Assembly (NCBI GenBank): GCA_902489945.1
Contig: CABUBZ010000028.1
Location: 1 to 24,651, forward strand
Length of the DNA: 24,651 nt
Direction: 5' to 3'
From: an uncultured Collinsella sp.
GTDB taxonomy: Bacteria > Actinomycetota > Coriobacteriia > Coriobacteriales > Coriobacteriaceae
Shown: in pieces, positions 7,985 through 15,806 of the stretch
How positions within the stretch are numbered: the first letter of the stretch is position 1
Layout: every line of letters starts with the position of its first letter
Notes under the pieces: model-generated
Database searches by the model: none
Told to the model about the DNA's origin: nothing
Seen by the model: only the letters and a program-made list of their open reading frames with translations
Position numbers and translations under genes: made by a program

Positions 7985-9505
7985 GTGAGAGAGGAGAGCC
8001 CCCGACAAGGTATGAGGAGGCCCGACTCGGACCGTGCTTCCTCGCGGCGCAGCACACCGCGTTCCGGTCGCGGCGGGCAGTCGTTTAGCGAACGCTATAT
8101 TGCCGGCGTTCCCGCCCGTATCATGCGCCCCCGTTTGATATTCATGGCCTGCTTGTTTACCTTGGTATGCTTTGGCCTGCTGATGGTGTACTCGGCGTCT
8201 TCGGTCGAGGCGCTGCACGAGAATGGCTCGGCGACGTTTTTTCTGGGTCGACAGGCCGCGTTTGCCGTGGTCGGTGTTCTGGCGCTGATTGCCATCGTGC
8301 GCGTTTTGCCGGACAGCTGGTTTGGGGAGGATGTGCTCAGGATCTTCCTTATCGGCATGATAGGGCTACTGCTTCTGGTGTTCTTGGTGGGCAGCGGCAG
8401 CCGTGGCGCCACGCGCTGGCTCAACATCGCCGGTATTCAGTTCCAGCCTTCCGAGTTTTTAAAGCCATTTGCCATTGCGTATTCGGCCATCATGCTTGAT
8501 CGGTTCTTTTCGCCCGGTGGCAACATCAACGAATTCCTTCGCAAGATGGGCATCTACCTGGGCATTTCGCTCTTTCTGATCTTTATCCAGCCCGATTTCG
8601 GTACTGTCCTGATCATCCTGTTGACCCTCATGTGCATGGCGTTGTTTGCGGGTCTCGACCCCAGATTTATCATCGGCGTGCTAATCTTCGGCATTCTCGT
8701 GATCGTGATTGCGCTTGTCGCAGAGCCGTACCGTATGGTGCGTATTCAGGTTGCCTTGAACCCTTGGGCCGACGAGTATGGTGATGGCTATCAGGCCACG
8801 CTTGCCATCATGGCCTTTGCCTCGGGCGGTCTGTTCGGCCGTGGCATCGGCAACTCAACCATGAAGTACTCGTATCTGCCCGAGGCGCACAATGACTACA
8901 TCTTGGCCATCATTGGCGAGGAAGTCGGTTTTGTCGGAATCGTGCTGTTCTTCTTGGTGTTTGCGATGCTGATCTACTCGGCGTTTCGCATTGCCGAGCA
9001 GGCGACCGATCGTCGGGGCGCGCTCATGGCGTCTGGCTCCGCGGTCATTCTCGCGGTGCAATTTTTGATTAACGCGCTGGGCATCCTCAACGTGTTTCCC
9101 ATGACGGGCAAACCGTTGCCGTTTATTAGCTACGGCGGTTCGTCGATTATCGTGTCGCTTATGCTTGCCGGTCTGATCCTGCGCGTTTCGTATGAGAGCG
9201 CCCGCCGCGATGAGTATGACCGCCGCCGTGAGAGCTTTGCCGTTATGGATGAGAGTACCGCCGGCGTGCCCCACGTGCGCGGCGAGCGATCTTCGCGTAA
9301 CGGTTTTACCGTCCTGGATGGCTCTGCGACCGAGCCGGCAGCCCGCCCGCGTCAGCGAACGGCGCCGCAAGGTCGTCCTCAGCGCCCCACTCCTCGCAAT
9401 GCGGGCGGCGGATATAATCGAATCGATTTGAACTCGGACCCGTCGGCGCGTCTGCGCACCGACGACCAGGGACCGCGTGTACGAAGGGACTACCATGACC
9501 GATAA
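7985..9505 (+). CDS. ftsW: Septal peptidoglycan polymerase FtsW (SEDS family)
   Basis: FtsW polymerises lipid II into septal glycan strands together with FtsI. The polytopic core shows RGATRWLNI (about 140-148), QPSEFLKP, PDFGT (about 203-207), GDGYQATLAIMAFASGG, LPEAHNDYI, which carries the Asp conserved in SEDS enzymes, and TGKPLPFISYGGSS. Basic Ser/Arg-rich tails flank it: about 45 residues at the N-terminus and about 100 at the C-terminus. Start choice: AGGGG at 7974-7978 is six bases from GTG 7985 but directly abuts the alternative TTG 7979, so I prefer 7985. ATG 8012 is a third option with a poorer Shine-Dalgarno. The end overlaps murG by 11 bases. Confidence 0.95.
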   Translation: MREESPRQGMRRPDSDRASSRRSTPRSGRGGQSFSERYIAGVPARIMRPRLIFMACLFTLVCFGLLMVYSASSVEALHENGSATFFLGRQAAFAVVGVLALIAIVRVLPDSWFGEDVLRIFLIGMIGLLLLVFLVGSGSRGATRWLNIAGIQFQPSEFLKPFAIAYSAIMLDRFFSPGGNINEFLRKMGIYLGISLFLIFIQPDFGTVLIILLTLMCMALFAGLDPRFIIGVLIFGILVIVIALVAEPYRMVRIQVALNPWADEYGDGYQATLAIMAFASGGLFGRGIGNSTMKYSYLPEAHNDYILAIIGEEVGFVGIVLFFLVFAMLIYSAFRIAEQATDRRGALMASGSAVILAVQFLINALGILNVFPMTGKPLPFISYGGSSIIVSLMLAGLILRVSYESARRDEYDRRRESFAVMDESTAGVPHVRGERSSRNGFTVLDGSATEPAARPRQRTAPQGRPQRPTPRNAGGGYNRIDLNSDPSARLRTDDQGPRVRRDYHDR

Positions 9506-10610
9506 AATGACCGTTGCTATTGCAGCCGGCGGCACGGCCGGGCACATTAACCCCGCGCTCGCCCTGGCCGAAGAGCTGCGTGACCGTGGCCACCACGTTG
9601 TGTTCGTGGGCCAGTCGCGCAAGCTCGAGGGTCGTCTGGTCCCCGAGTCTGGGTTTGATTTTGTGCCCATTACGGTCACGGGCTTCGACCGCTCCCGTCC
9701 CTGGACGGCGCTGACCTCGCTGTGGCGTGTCAACAAGGCCAAGCGTGCGCTCGCCAGTCATTTCTCAAAGGTCGGCAAGCCCGATGCTGCCATCGGTTTT
9801 GGTGCCTATGTCGAGGTTCCGCTGCTGGGGTGGTGCAAGGGCGCAGGCGTTCCGTATCTGCTACATGAGCAGAACTCTGTTCCGGGCCTGGCCAACAAGA
9901 TGATGAACTCCCACGCCGCCCGCGTGTGCATCTCGGTGCCGGCAGCGCGCGCGGTCTTTGAGCGCGAAGGTGACCCTGACCACGTGCTCATGACCGGCAA
10001 CCCCGTACGTCGCTCGGTGATCGAGGGCGATCGCGCTCGCGGCCGCAAGGCACTTGGCGTTCCCGAGGACGCTACGCTGCTGCTCGTCTTTGGCGGTTCA
10101 CTCGGCGCCCAGCACCTCAACGAGCGCGCGGTTTCGCTCAAAAATGAGCTGCTTTCGCGCAAGAACCTCTATGTGTTGCATTCGACGGGTGCCGACGGCT
10201 TTGAGGAGACCGAGCACGCTTTGGCGCTGACGCCCGAGGAGGCGAAGCGTTATCGCGTCCAGCCTTACATCGACAACATGGGCGATATGCTGGCTGCTGC
10301 CGATTTGGTGCTCTCGCGTTCGGGCGCATCGAGCGTGGCCGAGATCGCTGCGCTCGCCGTGCCCTCGGTGCTCGTGCCGTATCCGCATGCGACGGCCGAC
10401 CATCAAACCACCAATGCCCGTTATCTGGTCGACGCCGGGGCCGGCGTGCTCTGCGCCGATGCCGATATCGACGGTTCTGCCTTTGCCGATGAGCTGCTGC
10501 ACCTGGTCGATGACGCGGCGGCGCGCGACGCCATGCGTCAGGCGGCGCGTGGTCTGGCTCAGGAAAGGGCCGCCGCTCTTCTGGCCGATGCGGTAGAGGG
10601 TTTGCGTTAG
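9495..10610 (+). CDS. murG: Lipid II synthase MurG (GlcNAc transferase)
   Basis: MurG, a GT-B fold family 28 glycosyltransferase at the inner membrane face, adds GlcNAc from UDP-GlcNAc to lipid I. The 371-residue protein has the N-terminal GGTAGHI (12-18), HEQNSVPG (124-131), the hinge-region GGSLGAQ (190-196) and the UDP-GlcNAc binding region SRSGASSVAEIAAL (264-277) with PYPHATADHQ (285-294). The ATG at 9495 is preceded by GAAGGGA (9483-9489) at five-base spacing; a GTG 18 bases upstream lacks one. It overlaps the last 11 bases of ftsW, a sign of coupled translation. Confidence 0.97.
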   Translation: MTDKMTVAIAAGGTAGHINPALALAEELRDRGHHVVFVGQSRKLEGRLVPESGFDFVPITVTGFDRSRPWTALTSLWRVNKAKRALASHFSKVGKPDAAIGFGAYVEVPLLGWCKGAGVPYLLHEQNSVPGLANKMMNSHAARVCISVPAARAVFEREGDPDHVLMTGNPVRRSVIEGDRARGRKALGVPEDATLLLVFGGSLGAQHLNERAVSLKNELLSRKNLYVLHSTGADGFEETEHALALTPEEAKRYRVQPYIDNMGDMLAAADLVLSRSGASSVAEIAALAVPSVLVPYPHATADHQTTNARYLVDAGAGVLCADADIDGSAFADELLHLVDDAAARDAMRQAARGLAQERAAALLADAVEGLR

Positions 10611-10707
10611 TTAGACGGGATATCGTCGGTCGCCCTCGCGCTGATGCGGTAGGTGCGGTACAGTTAACGGGTTACAGGCAGTGTTTACGCAAGGAGTACA
10701 CGAGCAC

Positions 10708-12126
10708 ATGGCTGATTCCCAGACTGCAACCTCCGCGCCCGAGTTTAAGAGCGCCCACTTTATCGGTATCGGCGGCGCCGGCATGAGCGGCATCGCCCTC
10801 GTTCTGCACGAGCGCGGTTATGCCGTTACCGGCTCCGATCTTAAGACGTCACGTTATATCCGCCAGCTTACCCGCGCTGGTGTGAAGGTGCACGTGGGCC
10901 ATGAGGCAGCCACGATCGACGAGGTCAAGCCCGACGTGGTTGTTGTCTCCACCGCTATTCCGGAGTCCAACCCTGAGCTCGTGCGCGCTCGCGAGCTGGG
11001 CATTCCCGTGTGGCCCCGTGCCAAGATGCTCTCTGCTTTGGGCCATGGCTACACTACCGTCGCCGTTGCCGGCACGCATGGCAAGACCACCACGTCTTCG
11101 ATGTGCGCCACCATGCTCGACCGCATGGGTCTGGATCCGAGCTTCTTGATCGGCGGCATCGTCGAGGGCTATGACACGAACGGCAAGAACGGCTCGGGTG
11201 ACTACTTTGTCGCCGAGGCCGACGAGTCCGACAGCTCCTTCCTGTTCCTGAACCCCAACGTGGTCATTGTGACCAACGTCGAGGCCGACCACCTCGATCA
11301 CTACTCGGGTATCGAGGAGATCGAGGCAACTTTCGCCAAATTCATGAGCCTGGTGGGCGAGGACGGCACCGTCATCGTCTGCGGCGAGGACCCGCATCTG
11401 GTCGAGCTCGCCAAGTCGACGGGCCGTCACGTGCTTTCCTACGGCTTTGCCGAGAGCAACGACATCGTCTGCGTGCACCCGGATGTCAAGGGCATCCAGA
11501 GTGACTTTATCGTTCGCTTTGAGGACGGCACTGAGCACGCTGTGGAGATCAAGAGCAACCCCGGTCGCCACAACATGCTCAACGCCACGGCGGTGCTCAC
11601 CGTCGCCCATGTCTTGGGCCTTGACATCGACGCCGCCGCCAAGGCGCTCTCGAGCTTTGAGGGCGTCCGCCGTCGCTTTACCCACGTGGGCGATATCGAT
11701 GGCATCACCGTGGTCGATGATTACGGCCATCACCCCACCGAGATCAAGGCGACGCTTGCTGCCGCTTCGTCGCTGGGTTACAAGCACCTCGACGTCGTGT
11801 TCCAGCCGCACCGCTATTCGCGCCTGCAGGCCCTGTGCGACGACTTTGCCGATGCATTTGCCAATGCCGATAAGCTGCTGCTGATTGATGTGTTCTCGGC
11901 TGGTGAAATGCCCATTCCGGGTGTCACCTCTAAGATGCTCGCCGATACCGTGCGCGCCAAGCATCCTGGCAAGGAGGTCGTGTACTGCTCCAGCCGTCTT
12001 GAGCTCAATCAGGAGCTCGAGCAGATGGTGGGCGAGGGCGACCTGCTGCTCACCATGGGTGCCGGTGACGTTACGACCGTCGGTCCCGAGTTCATTGAGT
12101 ATCTGACTGCCAAGAAAGACGCTTAA
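10708..12126 (+). CDS. murC: UDP-N-acetylmuramate--L-alanine ligase
   Basis: MurC attaches L-alanine to UDP-MurNAc, the first peptide-adding step. The 472-residue protein has the N-terminal Rossmann motif IGIGGAGMSGIA (19-30), P-loop GTHGKTTTSS (122-131), EADESDSSF (160-168), VEADHLDHYS (191-200), DDYGHHPTEI (347-356) and FQPHRYSR (375-382). I chose ATG 10708, which follows AAGGAG (10691-10696) at a slightly long 11-base spacing; an in-frame GTG at 10681 has no upstream ribosome site. The 97-base gap after murG shows no clear promoter or terminator. Next to murB, the classic order. Confidence 0.97.
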   Translation: MADSQTATSAPEFKSAHFIGIGGAGMSGIALVLHERGYAVTGSDLKTSRYIRQLTRAGVKVHVGHEAATIDEVKPDVVVVSTAIPESNPELVRARELGIPVWPRAKMLSALGHGYTTVAVAGTHGKTTTSSMCATMLDRMGLDPSFLIGGIVEGYDTNGKNGSGDYFVAEADESDSSFLFLNPNVVIVTNVEADHLDHYSGIEEIEATFAKFMSLVGEDGTVIVCGEDPHLVELAKSTGRHVLSYGFAESNDIVCVHPDVKGIQSDFIVRFEDGTEHAVEIKSNPGRHNMLNATAVLTVAHVLGLDIDAAAKALSSFEGVRRRFTHVGDIDGITVVDDYGHHPTEIKATLAAASSLGYKHLDVVFQPHRYSRLQALCDDFADAFANADKLLLIDVFSAGEMPIPGVTSKMLADTVRAKHPGKEVVYCSSRLELNQELEQMVGEGDLLLTMGAGDVTTVGPEFIEYLTAKKDA

Positions 12127-12131
12127 GTCTA

Positions 12132-13043
12132 ATGGGTCTGTTTAACGCCGTCATGGCGCTCTCGGGCATGATCGACACGGATGTGATCGAGGACGAGCGC
12201 CTTGCGCGTCATACGAGTTATCGTATCGGCGGCAAGGCCGACCTCTTTGTAACGTGCCATAGCTATCATGCCCTGCGTCGCGCCGTGGCGGTGCTCGATC
12301 GCGAGCAGGTGCCGTGGGTCATCATCGGCAAGGGCTCCAATCTGCTGGTTGCCGATGGCGGTTATCGCGGCGCCGTCATTTCGCTCGGACGTGAGTTTCA
12401 GCGCACGGTTGTTGCCGATGACGGTTGTACGCTGACGGTCGGTGCGGGCGTGATGTTTGCGCGCCTGGTCAACGATGCCCTGTCGCGTAGCCTCTCGGGC
12501 CTTGAGTTTGCCGTTGGCATCCCTGGTTCGGTCGGCGGTGCGATATCTATGAATGCCGGCACACGGACCGAGTGGATCGGCTCGCTGGTTGAGGATGTCG
12601 TAACGTTTGACCCGGCATCCGGTATCAAGCATTATGCGGGGTCCGAGATCACTTGGGGCTACCGCGAATGTAGCCTTCCCCGCAATGAGATCATCCTCGA
12701 GTGCGTGCTCAAGCTTAAACCGGCGCCCAAGGCCGACATTCGCGAGCGCATGGAACGGTACCTGACGAGGCGCAAGCGTACGCAGCCCATGGGTCGCGCA
12801 TCCTGCGGGTCGGTCTTTCGTAACCCGCCCGATGCGAGTGTGGGCAAGCTTATCGAGGATTGTGGATTAAAGGGTTTTTCGATTGGCGGCGCGGAAGTTT
12901 CGCCCGTTCACGCTAATTTTATCGTTAATAACGGAACTGCCTCGGCCGATGACGTTGCCGCGGTTATCAGACATGTGCACGGAAAGGTGAGGGGGGCGTA
13001 TGGCATCGAGCTCAGACCGGAAGTTAAATTCCTCGGCTTCTAG
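12132..13043 (+). CDS. murB: UDP-N-acetylenolpyruvoylglucosamine reductase
   Basis: MurB is the FAD/NADPH reductase that makes UDP-MurNAc. The 303-residue protein shows HTSYRIGGKADLFV (27-40), FAD-binding IGKGSNLLVADGG (65-77), GLEFAVGIPGSVGGA (123-137), GYRECSLP (176-183), the SCGSVFRNP motif (224-232) with probable catalytic Ser227, and a C-terminal GIELRPEVKFLG (291-302) with the conserved glutamate. Motifs resemble the short type II MurB of Gram-positive bacteria. It begins five bases after murC with little Shine-Dalgarno, suggesting coupling. Its last 44 bases overlap the probable true start of ftsQ at 13000. Confidence 0.97.
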   Translation: MGLFNAVMALSGMIDTDVIEDERLARHTSYRIGGKADLFVTCHSYHALRRAVAVLDREQVPWVIIGKGSNLLVADGGYRGAVISLGREFQRTVVADDGCTLTVGAGVMFARLVNDALSRSLSGLEFAVGIPGSVGGAISMNAGTRTEWIGSLVEDVVTFDPASGIKHYAGSEITWGYRECSLPRNEIILECVLKLKPAPKADIRERMERYLTRRKRTQPMGRASCGSVFRNPPDASVGKLIEDCGLKGFSIGGAEVSPVHANFIVNNGTASADDVAAVIRHVHGKVRGAYGIELRPEVKFLGF

Positions 13044-13198
13044 AGCATCGAAACCCACCTTCCGCCGCGCCTGCCAAACCTCAACGCAATACCGTCGCGC
13101 ACTCTAAGTCTGTCGGGCATGCTCGACAGACCAGTCGTCCGGTCGTCGGCTCGCAGCTCGGTAATCGTCCGGCCGCAAAAAAGTCCTCGCGTCCCTCG
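13000..13198 (+). other. ftsQ: Probable 5' end of ftsQ, separated from the gene body by a +1 frameshift
   Basis: ATG 13000 has the strongest ribosome site in this area, AAGGTGAGGGGGG (12984-12996), and opens a 35-codon frame beginning MASSSDRKLNSSASRASKP, ending in TAA at 13105-13107. The ftsQ body is in the next frame, which is open from 13028 and reads, from 13058, PSAAPAKPQRNTVAHSK and further Pro/Lys/Ser/Arg-rich sequence straight into the product at 13199. A single +1 shift between 13028 and 13107, most naturally near CCC A (13054-13057), would join them into one protein of about 411 residues. Either a one-base insertion (real or a sequencing error) or programmed shifting would explain this; the sequence alone cannot tell which. 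Confidence 0.65.
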
Positions 13199-14236
13199 GT
13201 GACGTCAAAGCCTGTTATGGGCGCCAAGCCTGCCCGTCCCATGGCAACTCCTAAGCCCTCGACGGGAACTAAAGCGGCGCGTCCGGGTCGCACGCTGGGC
13301 GCATCGAAACCGCGCTCGTTGACATCGGTGCCGGTTACCGTCAAGAAGCCTTCGGGTAAAAAAAGCGTCAACCCGTTGTCTTCACTTGGGGCGATGGTAA
13401 ATAAAACATCAGACGCCGCTTCTGTCGTTACAGGCAAAGGCAAAATCGTGGGCGGCGTTCTGGCCGTCTTGGCCGTGCTCGTCGTCGTTGCCATCGTGGT
13501 GATCAACTCTGGATTGTTTACCGCCACTGATATTCAGATTCAAGGCAGCGAGCATGTGACGAAGCACGATGCTATCCAGCTGATCGATTTGCCCGAGGGA
13601 ACGTCGCTTTTTAATGTCGATCCCGACCAGATTACCGAGGACCTCAAACAGAACCCGTGGGTCTCGGGCGTGGATGTCCAGCGTCAGTTCCCGCATACGC
13701 TCATCATTACGCCTATGGAGCGCAAGGTCATCGCAATTGCCTATATCAGCTCCGATGACCTTGCCTGGGCCATCGGGGATGATGACACCTGGATCGCCCC
13801 GCTGTCGACGTCGGTCGAAGTGGACGACCAGGGCAACGTCATCACGACAGGGCAGGGCTCAAATACCCTGACCGGCATTGATGCCGCGCTGGCGCTCGCT
13901 AAGCATTATGGCGCGGTGTTGTTGACTGATGTCTCGGCGGATGTCGCTCCGGTTTCCGGTCAGGCGGTGAACTCCAAAGCCGTTAAGGCCGGCCTGGATT
14001 ATGTGCGTGGTTTTTCGAGCGAGTTCTTGGGACAAGTCAAGGATATTTCCACGCCTTCGGTCGAAGCCATCTCGGCAAATCTCAATAACGGCATTGAGGT
14101 GTCGCTGGGCGATTCGGACGATATCGCCAAGAAGGAACGCGTAGTCACCAAGTTGCTTTCGCAGGTAGAGGGCGTAACGTATATCAATGTGCGCTCTCCG
14201 GGCAACTACACATTTAGGAATGCTCCGACCTCGTAG
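13199..14236 (+). CDS. ftsQ: Cell division protein FtsQ (POTRA domain)
   Basis: FtsQ (DivIB) is a bitopic divisome scaffold that binds FtsL and its FtsB/DivIC partner. From GTG 13199 the product is 345 residues: a basic Pro/Lys/Ser-rich cytoplasmic tail, one membrane helix (about 82-103), then a POTRA domain starting FTATDIQIQGSEHVTKHD (107-124) and running to METRK-like TPMERKVIA (171-179), followed by the FtsQ beta domain, ending near residue 345 with NVRSPGNYTF. GTG 13199 has no Shine-Dalgarno and is the first standard start in an open frame that extends back to 13028, so this is probably not the true start; see the separate entry at 13000-13198. It follows murB, as in many dcw clusters; ftsA does not follow. 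Confidence 0.88.
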   Translation: MTSKPVMGAKPARPMATPKPSTGTKAARPGRTLGASKPRSLTSVPVTVKKPSGKKSVNPLSSLGAMVNKTSDAASVVTGKGKIVGGVLAVLAVLVVVAIVVINSGLFTATDIQIQGSEHVTKHDAIQLIDLPEGTSLFNVDPDQITEDLKQNPWVSGVDVQRQFPHTLIITPMERKVIAIAYISSDDLAWAIGDDDTWIAPLSTSVEVDDQGNVITTGQGSNTLTGIDAALALAKHYGAVLLTDVSADVAPVSGQAVNSKAVKAGLDYVRGFSSEFLGQVKDISTPSVEAISANLNNGIEVSLGDSDDIAKKERVVTKLLSQVEGVTYINVRSPGNYTFRNAPTS

Positions 14237-14300
14237 CGCTGGTTGATGCTTTGTTGAGGGGCCATACCACGCCGTTTATCTGGTTTGTTTGGTTTTCACG

Positions 14301-14379
14301 GTCAATTATTTGACTGATACGTTCATAATGTGCAACCATAATACGGTTTACCTTTGCATTTACTTTCAACCTGAAGGTT
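14301..14379 (+). promoter_or_regulatory. Candidate ftsZ promoter region with two inverted repeats
   Basis: The 199 bases between ftsQ and ftsZ are much richer in A/T than their surroundings. The best promoter match is CTGATA (14314-14319), a 17-bp spacer and CATAAT (14337-14342), about 94 bases before the ftsZ ATG. A weaker match is TTGCAT (14354-14359) with GTTAAT (14377-14382). Two small inverted repeats bracket these: GTCAA-TTAT-TTGAC (14301-14314), ending at the -35, and AACCT-GA-AGGTT (14368-14379) downstream. They look like operator half-sites, but no regulator can be named. Confidence 0.42.
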
Positions 14380-14435
14380 AATGTGCGCAGGGGTCGACCC
14401 ATGCTATGGCTATAACCTTTGTTCGGAGGACCGAC

Positions 14436-15590
14436 ATGCACGAGACAGAGATCAACAACTACCTTGCCGTCATTAAGGTGGTCGGCGTCGGCGGCGGCGG
14501 TACCAACGCGGTCAATCGAATGATCGAAGAGGGCATCCGCGGCGTCGAGTTTGTTGCCATCAACACCGATGCTCAGGCGCTCGCGATCTCTGATGCCGAT
14601 ATCAAGGTGCACATCGGCACCGACCTTACCCGCGGCCTGGGCGCCGGCGCCAACCCCGAGGTTGGCCGCAAGGCTGCCGATGAGTCCCGCGACGACATTG
14701 CCGAGGCGCTTGCTGGCGCCGACATGGTGTTCATCACCTGCGGCGAGGGCGGTGGCACCGGTACCGGCGCTGCTCCCATCGTTGCCGATATCGCGATGAA
14801 CGAGGTCGGTGCACTGACCGTCGCCGTCGTGACCAAGCCCTTCACCTTCGAGGGCCGCAAGCGCAAGAAGAGCGCCGAGGAGGGCATTAAGACCCTCTCC
14901 GATTGCGTCGACACCATGATTGTCATCCCTAACGATAAGCTGCTCGACATCGCCGAGAAGAAGACCACCATGCTCGAGGCCTTCGCGATTGCCGATGGCG
15001 TCCTTTCCCAGGGCACCCAGGGCATCACCGACCTCATCACCGTCCCCGGTATCATCAACCTGGACTTCGCCGATGTTAAGACCATCATGAAGCAGGCCGG
15101 TACCGCCATGATGGGTATCGGTACCTCTTCTGGGGATACCCGTGCCGTCGACGCAGCCCAGCAGGCCATCTCCAGCCCGCTGCTCGAGAGCTCCATCGAT
15201 GGTGCCACACGCGTGCTGCTCTCCATCGCCGGTTCCAAGGACCTGGGCATCCAGGAGATCAGCGACGCCGCCGACGTTGTCGCCAACGCCGTCGACCCCG
15301 AGGCCAACATCATCTTCGGTACCGTTGTCGACGAGTCCCTGGGCGATCAGGTGCGTATCACGGTCATCGCTACGGGCTTCTCCGACTCCAACGTCAACCG
15401 TCAGGATGAGCTCTTTGCCGCTCAGCAGTCTCAGAGCAAGGCCGCTGCTTCCGCTGAGCCGCAGCGCACCGCTCCGGCCACCAGCCCGGCTCAGGCCGCT
15501 CCGACCCGCAACGTCGGTGGCACCGAGCTTCCTAACTTCGGCAACGATCAGTTCGAGCTTCCCGACTTCCTGAAGCGCGGTAGCTTCTAA
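14436..15590 (+). CDS. ftsZ: Cell division GTPase FtsZ
   Basis: FtsZ is the tubulin-like GTPase forming the Z ring. The 384-residue product has the N-terminal GVGGGGTNAVNRM (17-29), the tubulin signature GEGGGTGTG (103-111; the Glu version is usual in Actinobacteria), and the T7 catalytic loop NLDFADV (208-214) that completes GTP hydrolysis on the neighbouring subunit. A Ser/Ala/Pro-rich linker (about 325-365) leads to the C-terminal binding peptide FELPDFLKR (about 373-381), which in this organism should bind SepF because no FtsA is present. ATG 14436 has a perfect CGGAGGA (14424-14430) five bases upstream, so the ATG at 14406 is rejected. A strong terminator follows. Confidence 0.98.
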   Translation: MHETEINNYLAVIKVVGVGGGGTNAVNRMIEEGIRGVEFVAINTDAQALAISDADIKVHIGTDLTRGLGAGANPEVGRKAADESRDDIAEALAGADMVFITCGEGGGTGTGAAPIVADIAMNEVGALTVAVVTKPFTFEGRKRKKSAEEGIKTLSDCVDTMIVIPNDKLLDIAEKKTTMLEAFAIADGVLSQGTQGITDLITVPGIINLDFADVKTIMKQAGTAMMGIGTSSGDTRAVDAAQQAISSPLLESSIDGATRVLLSIAGSKDLGIQEISDAADVVANAVDPEANIIFGTVVDESLGDQVRITVIATGFSDSNVNRQDELFAAQQSQSKAAASAEPQRTAPATSPAQAAPTRNVGGTELPNFGNDQFELPDFLKRGSF

Positions 15591-15612
15591 GTCGTTTTTC
15601 TCAACGACTTGC

Positions 15613-15646
15613 AAGGGGTGCGTCCGATTGGGCACGCCCCTTTTTT
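15613..15646 (+). terminator. Intrinsic terminator after ftsZ
   Basis: AAGGGGTG at 15613-15620 pairs with the CACGCCCCTT region ending at 15642, with one internal mismatch and G-U pairs extending the stem to a short loop near 15626-15629, followed by a T run (15641-15646). It lies 22 bases after the ftsZ stop and should end the ftsZ transcript before pgeF. Confidence 0.85.
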
Positions 15647-15685
15647 GTTGTGTTTCGCCTTTGTAAACGAAAGCCTCCAATCTCC

Positions 15686-15728
15686 TTACGTTCCCTTTAC
15701 GTTTGCTCCTTACCGCTGCGGGTATCCT
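15686..15728 (+). promoter_or_regulatory. Candidate Pho-type direct repeats upstream of pgeF-pst
   Basis: TTACGTT occurs at 15686-15692 and again at 15697-15703, an exact 11-bp period. PhoB/PhoP-type response regulators bind 7-8 bp direct repeats at about this period. A possible -10, TATCCT (15723-15728), follows with no good -35, as at activator-dependent promoters. Only two repeat units are clear and the consensus in this lineage is unknown to me, so this is a candidate only. Confidence 0.35.
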
Positions 15729-15764
15729 TTTTGATGAAGTATGCAGCCGTATGGCACGGACTGC

Positions 15765-15779
15765 TGCGGCGTCGCCGCA
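15765..15779 (+). repeat. Leader hairpin before pgeF
   Basis: TGCGGC (15765-15770) and GCCGCA (15774-15779) form a perfect six-base-pair hairpin with a GTC loop, 28 bases before the pgeF ATG. There is no T run after it, so it is not a terminator; it may stabilise or shape the leader RNA. Confidence 0.4.
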
Positions 15780-15806
15780 ATACTTGTGTTATTAGGAGGC
15801 TTTAGT

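Noticed and set aside
14406..14435. An ATG 30 bases upstream as the ftsZ start
   Set aside because: ATG 14436 has a perfect CGGAGGA at five bases, and the upstream extension would itself contain that ribosome site.
14214..15680. A 488-codon minus-strand open frame opposite ftsZ
   Set aside because: It is antisense to the highly conserved ftsZ and crosses its terminator; no domain can be recognised.
15741..15806. An upstream in-frame ATG for pgeF
   Set aside because: The extension is hydrophobic-looking only because it spans the leader hairpin and Shine-Dalgarno; AGGAGG before 15807 is decisive.
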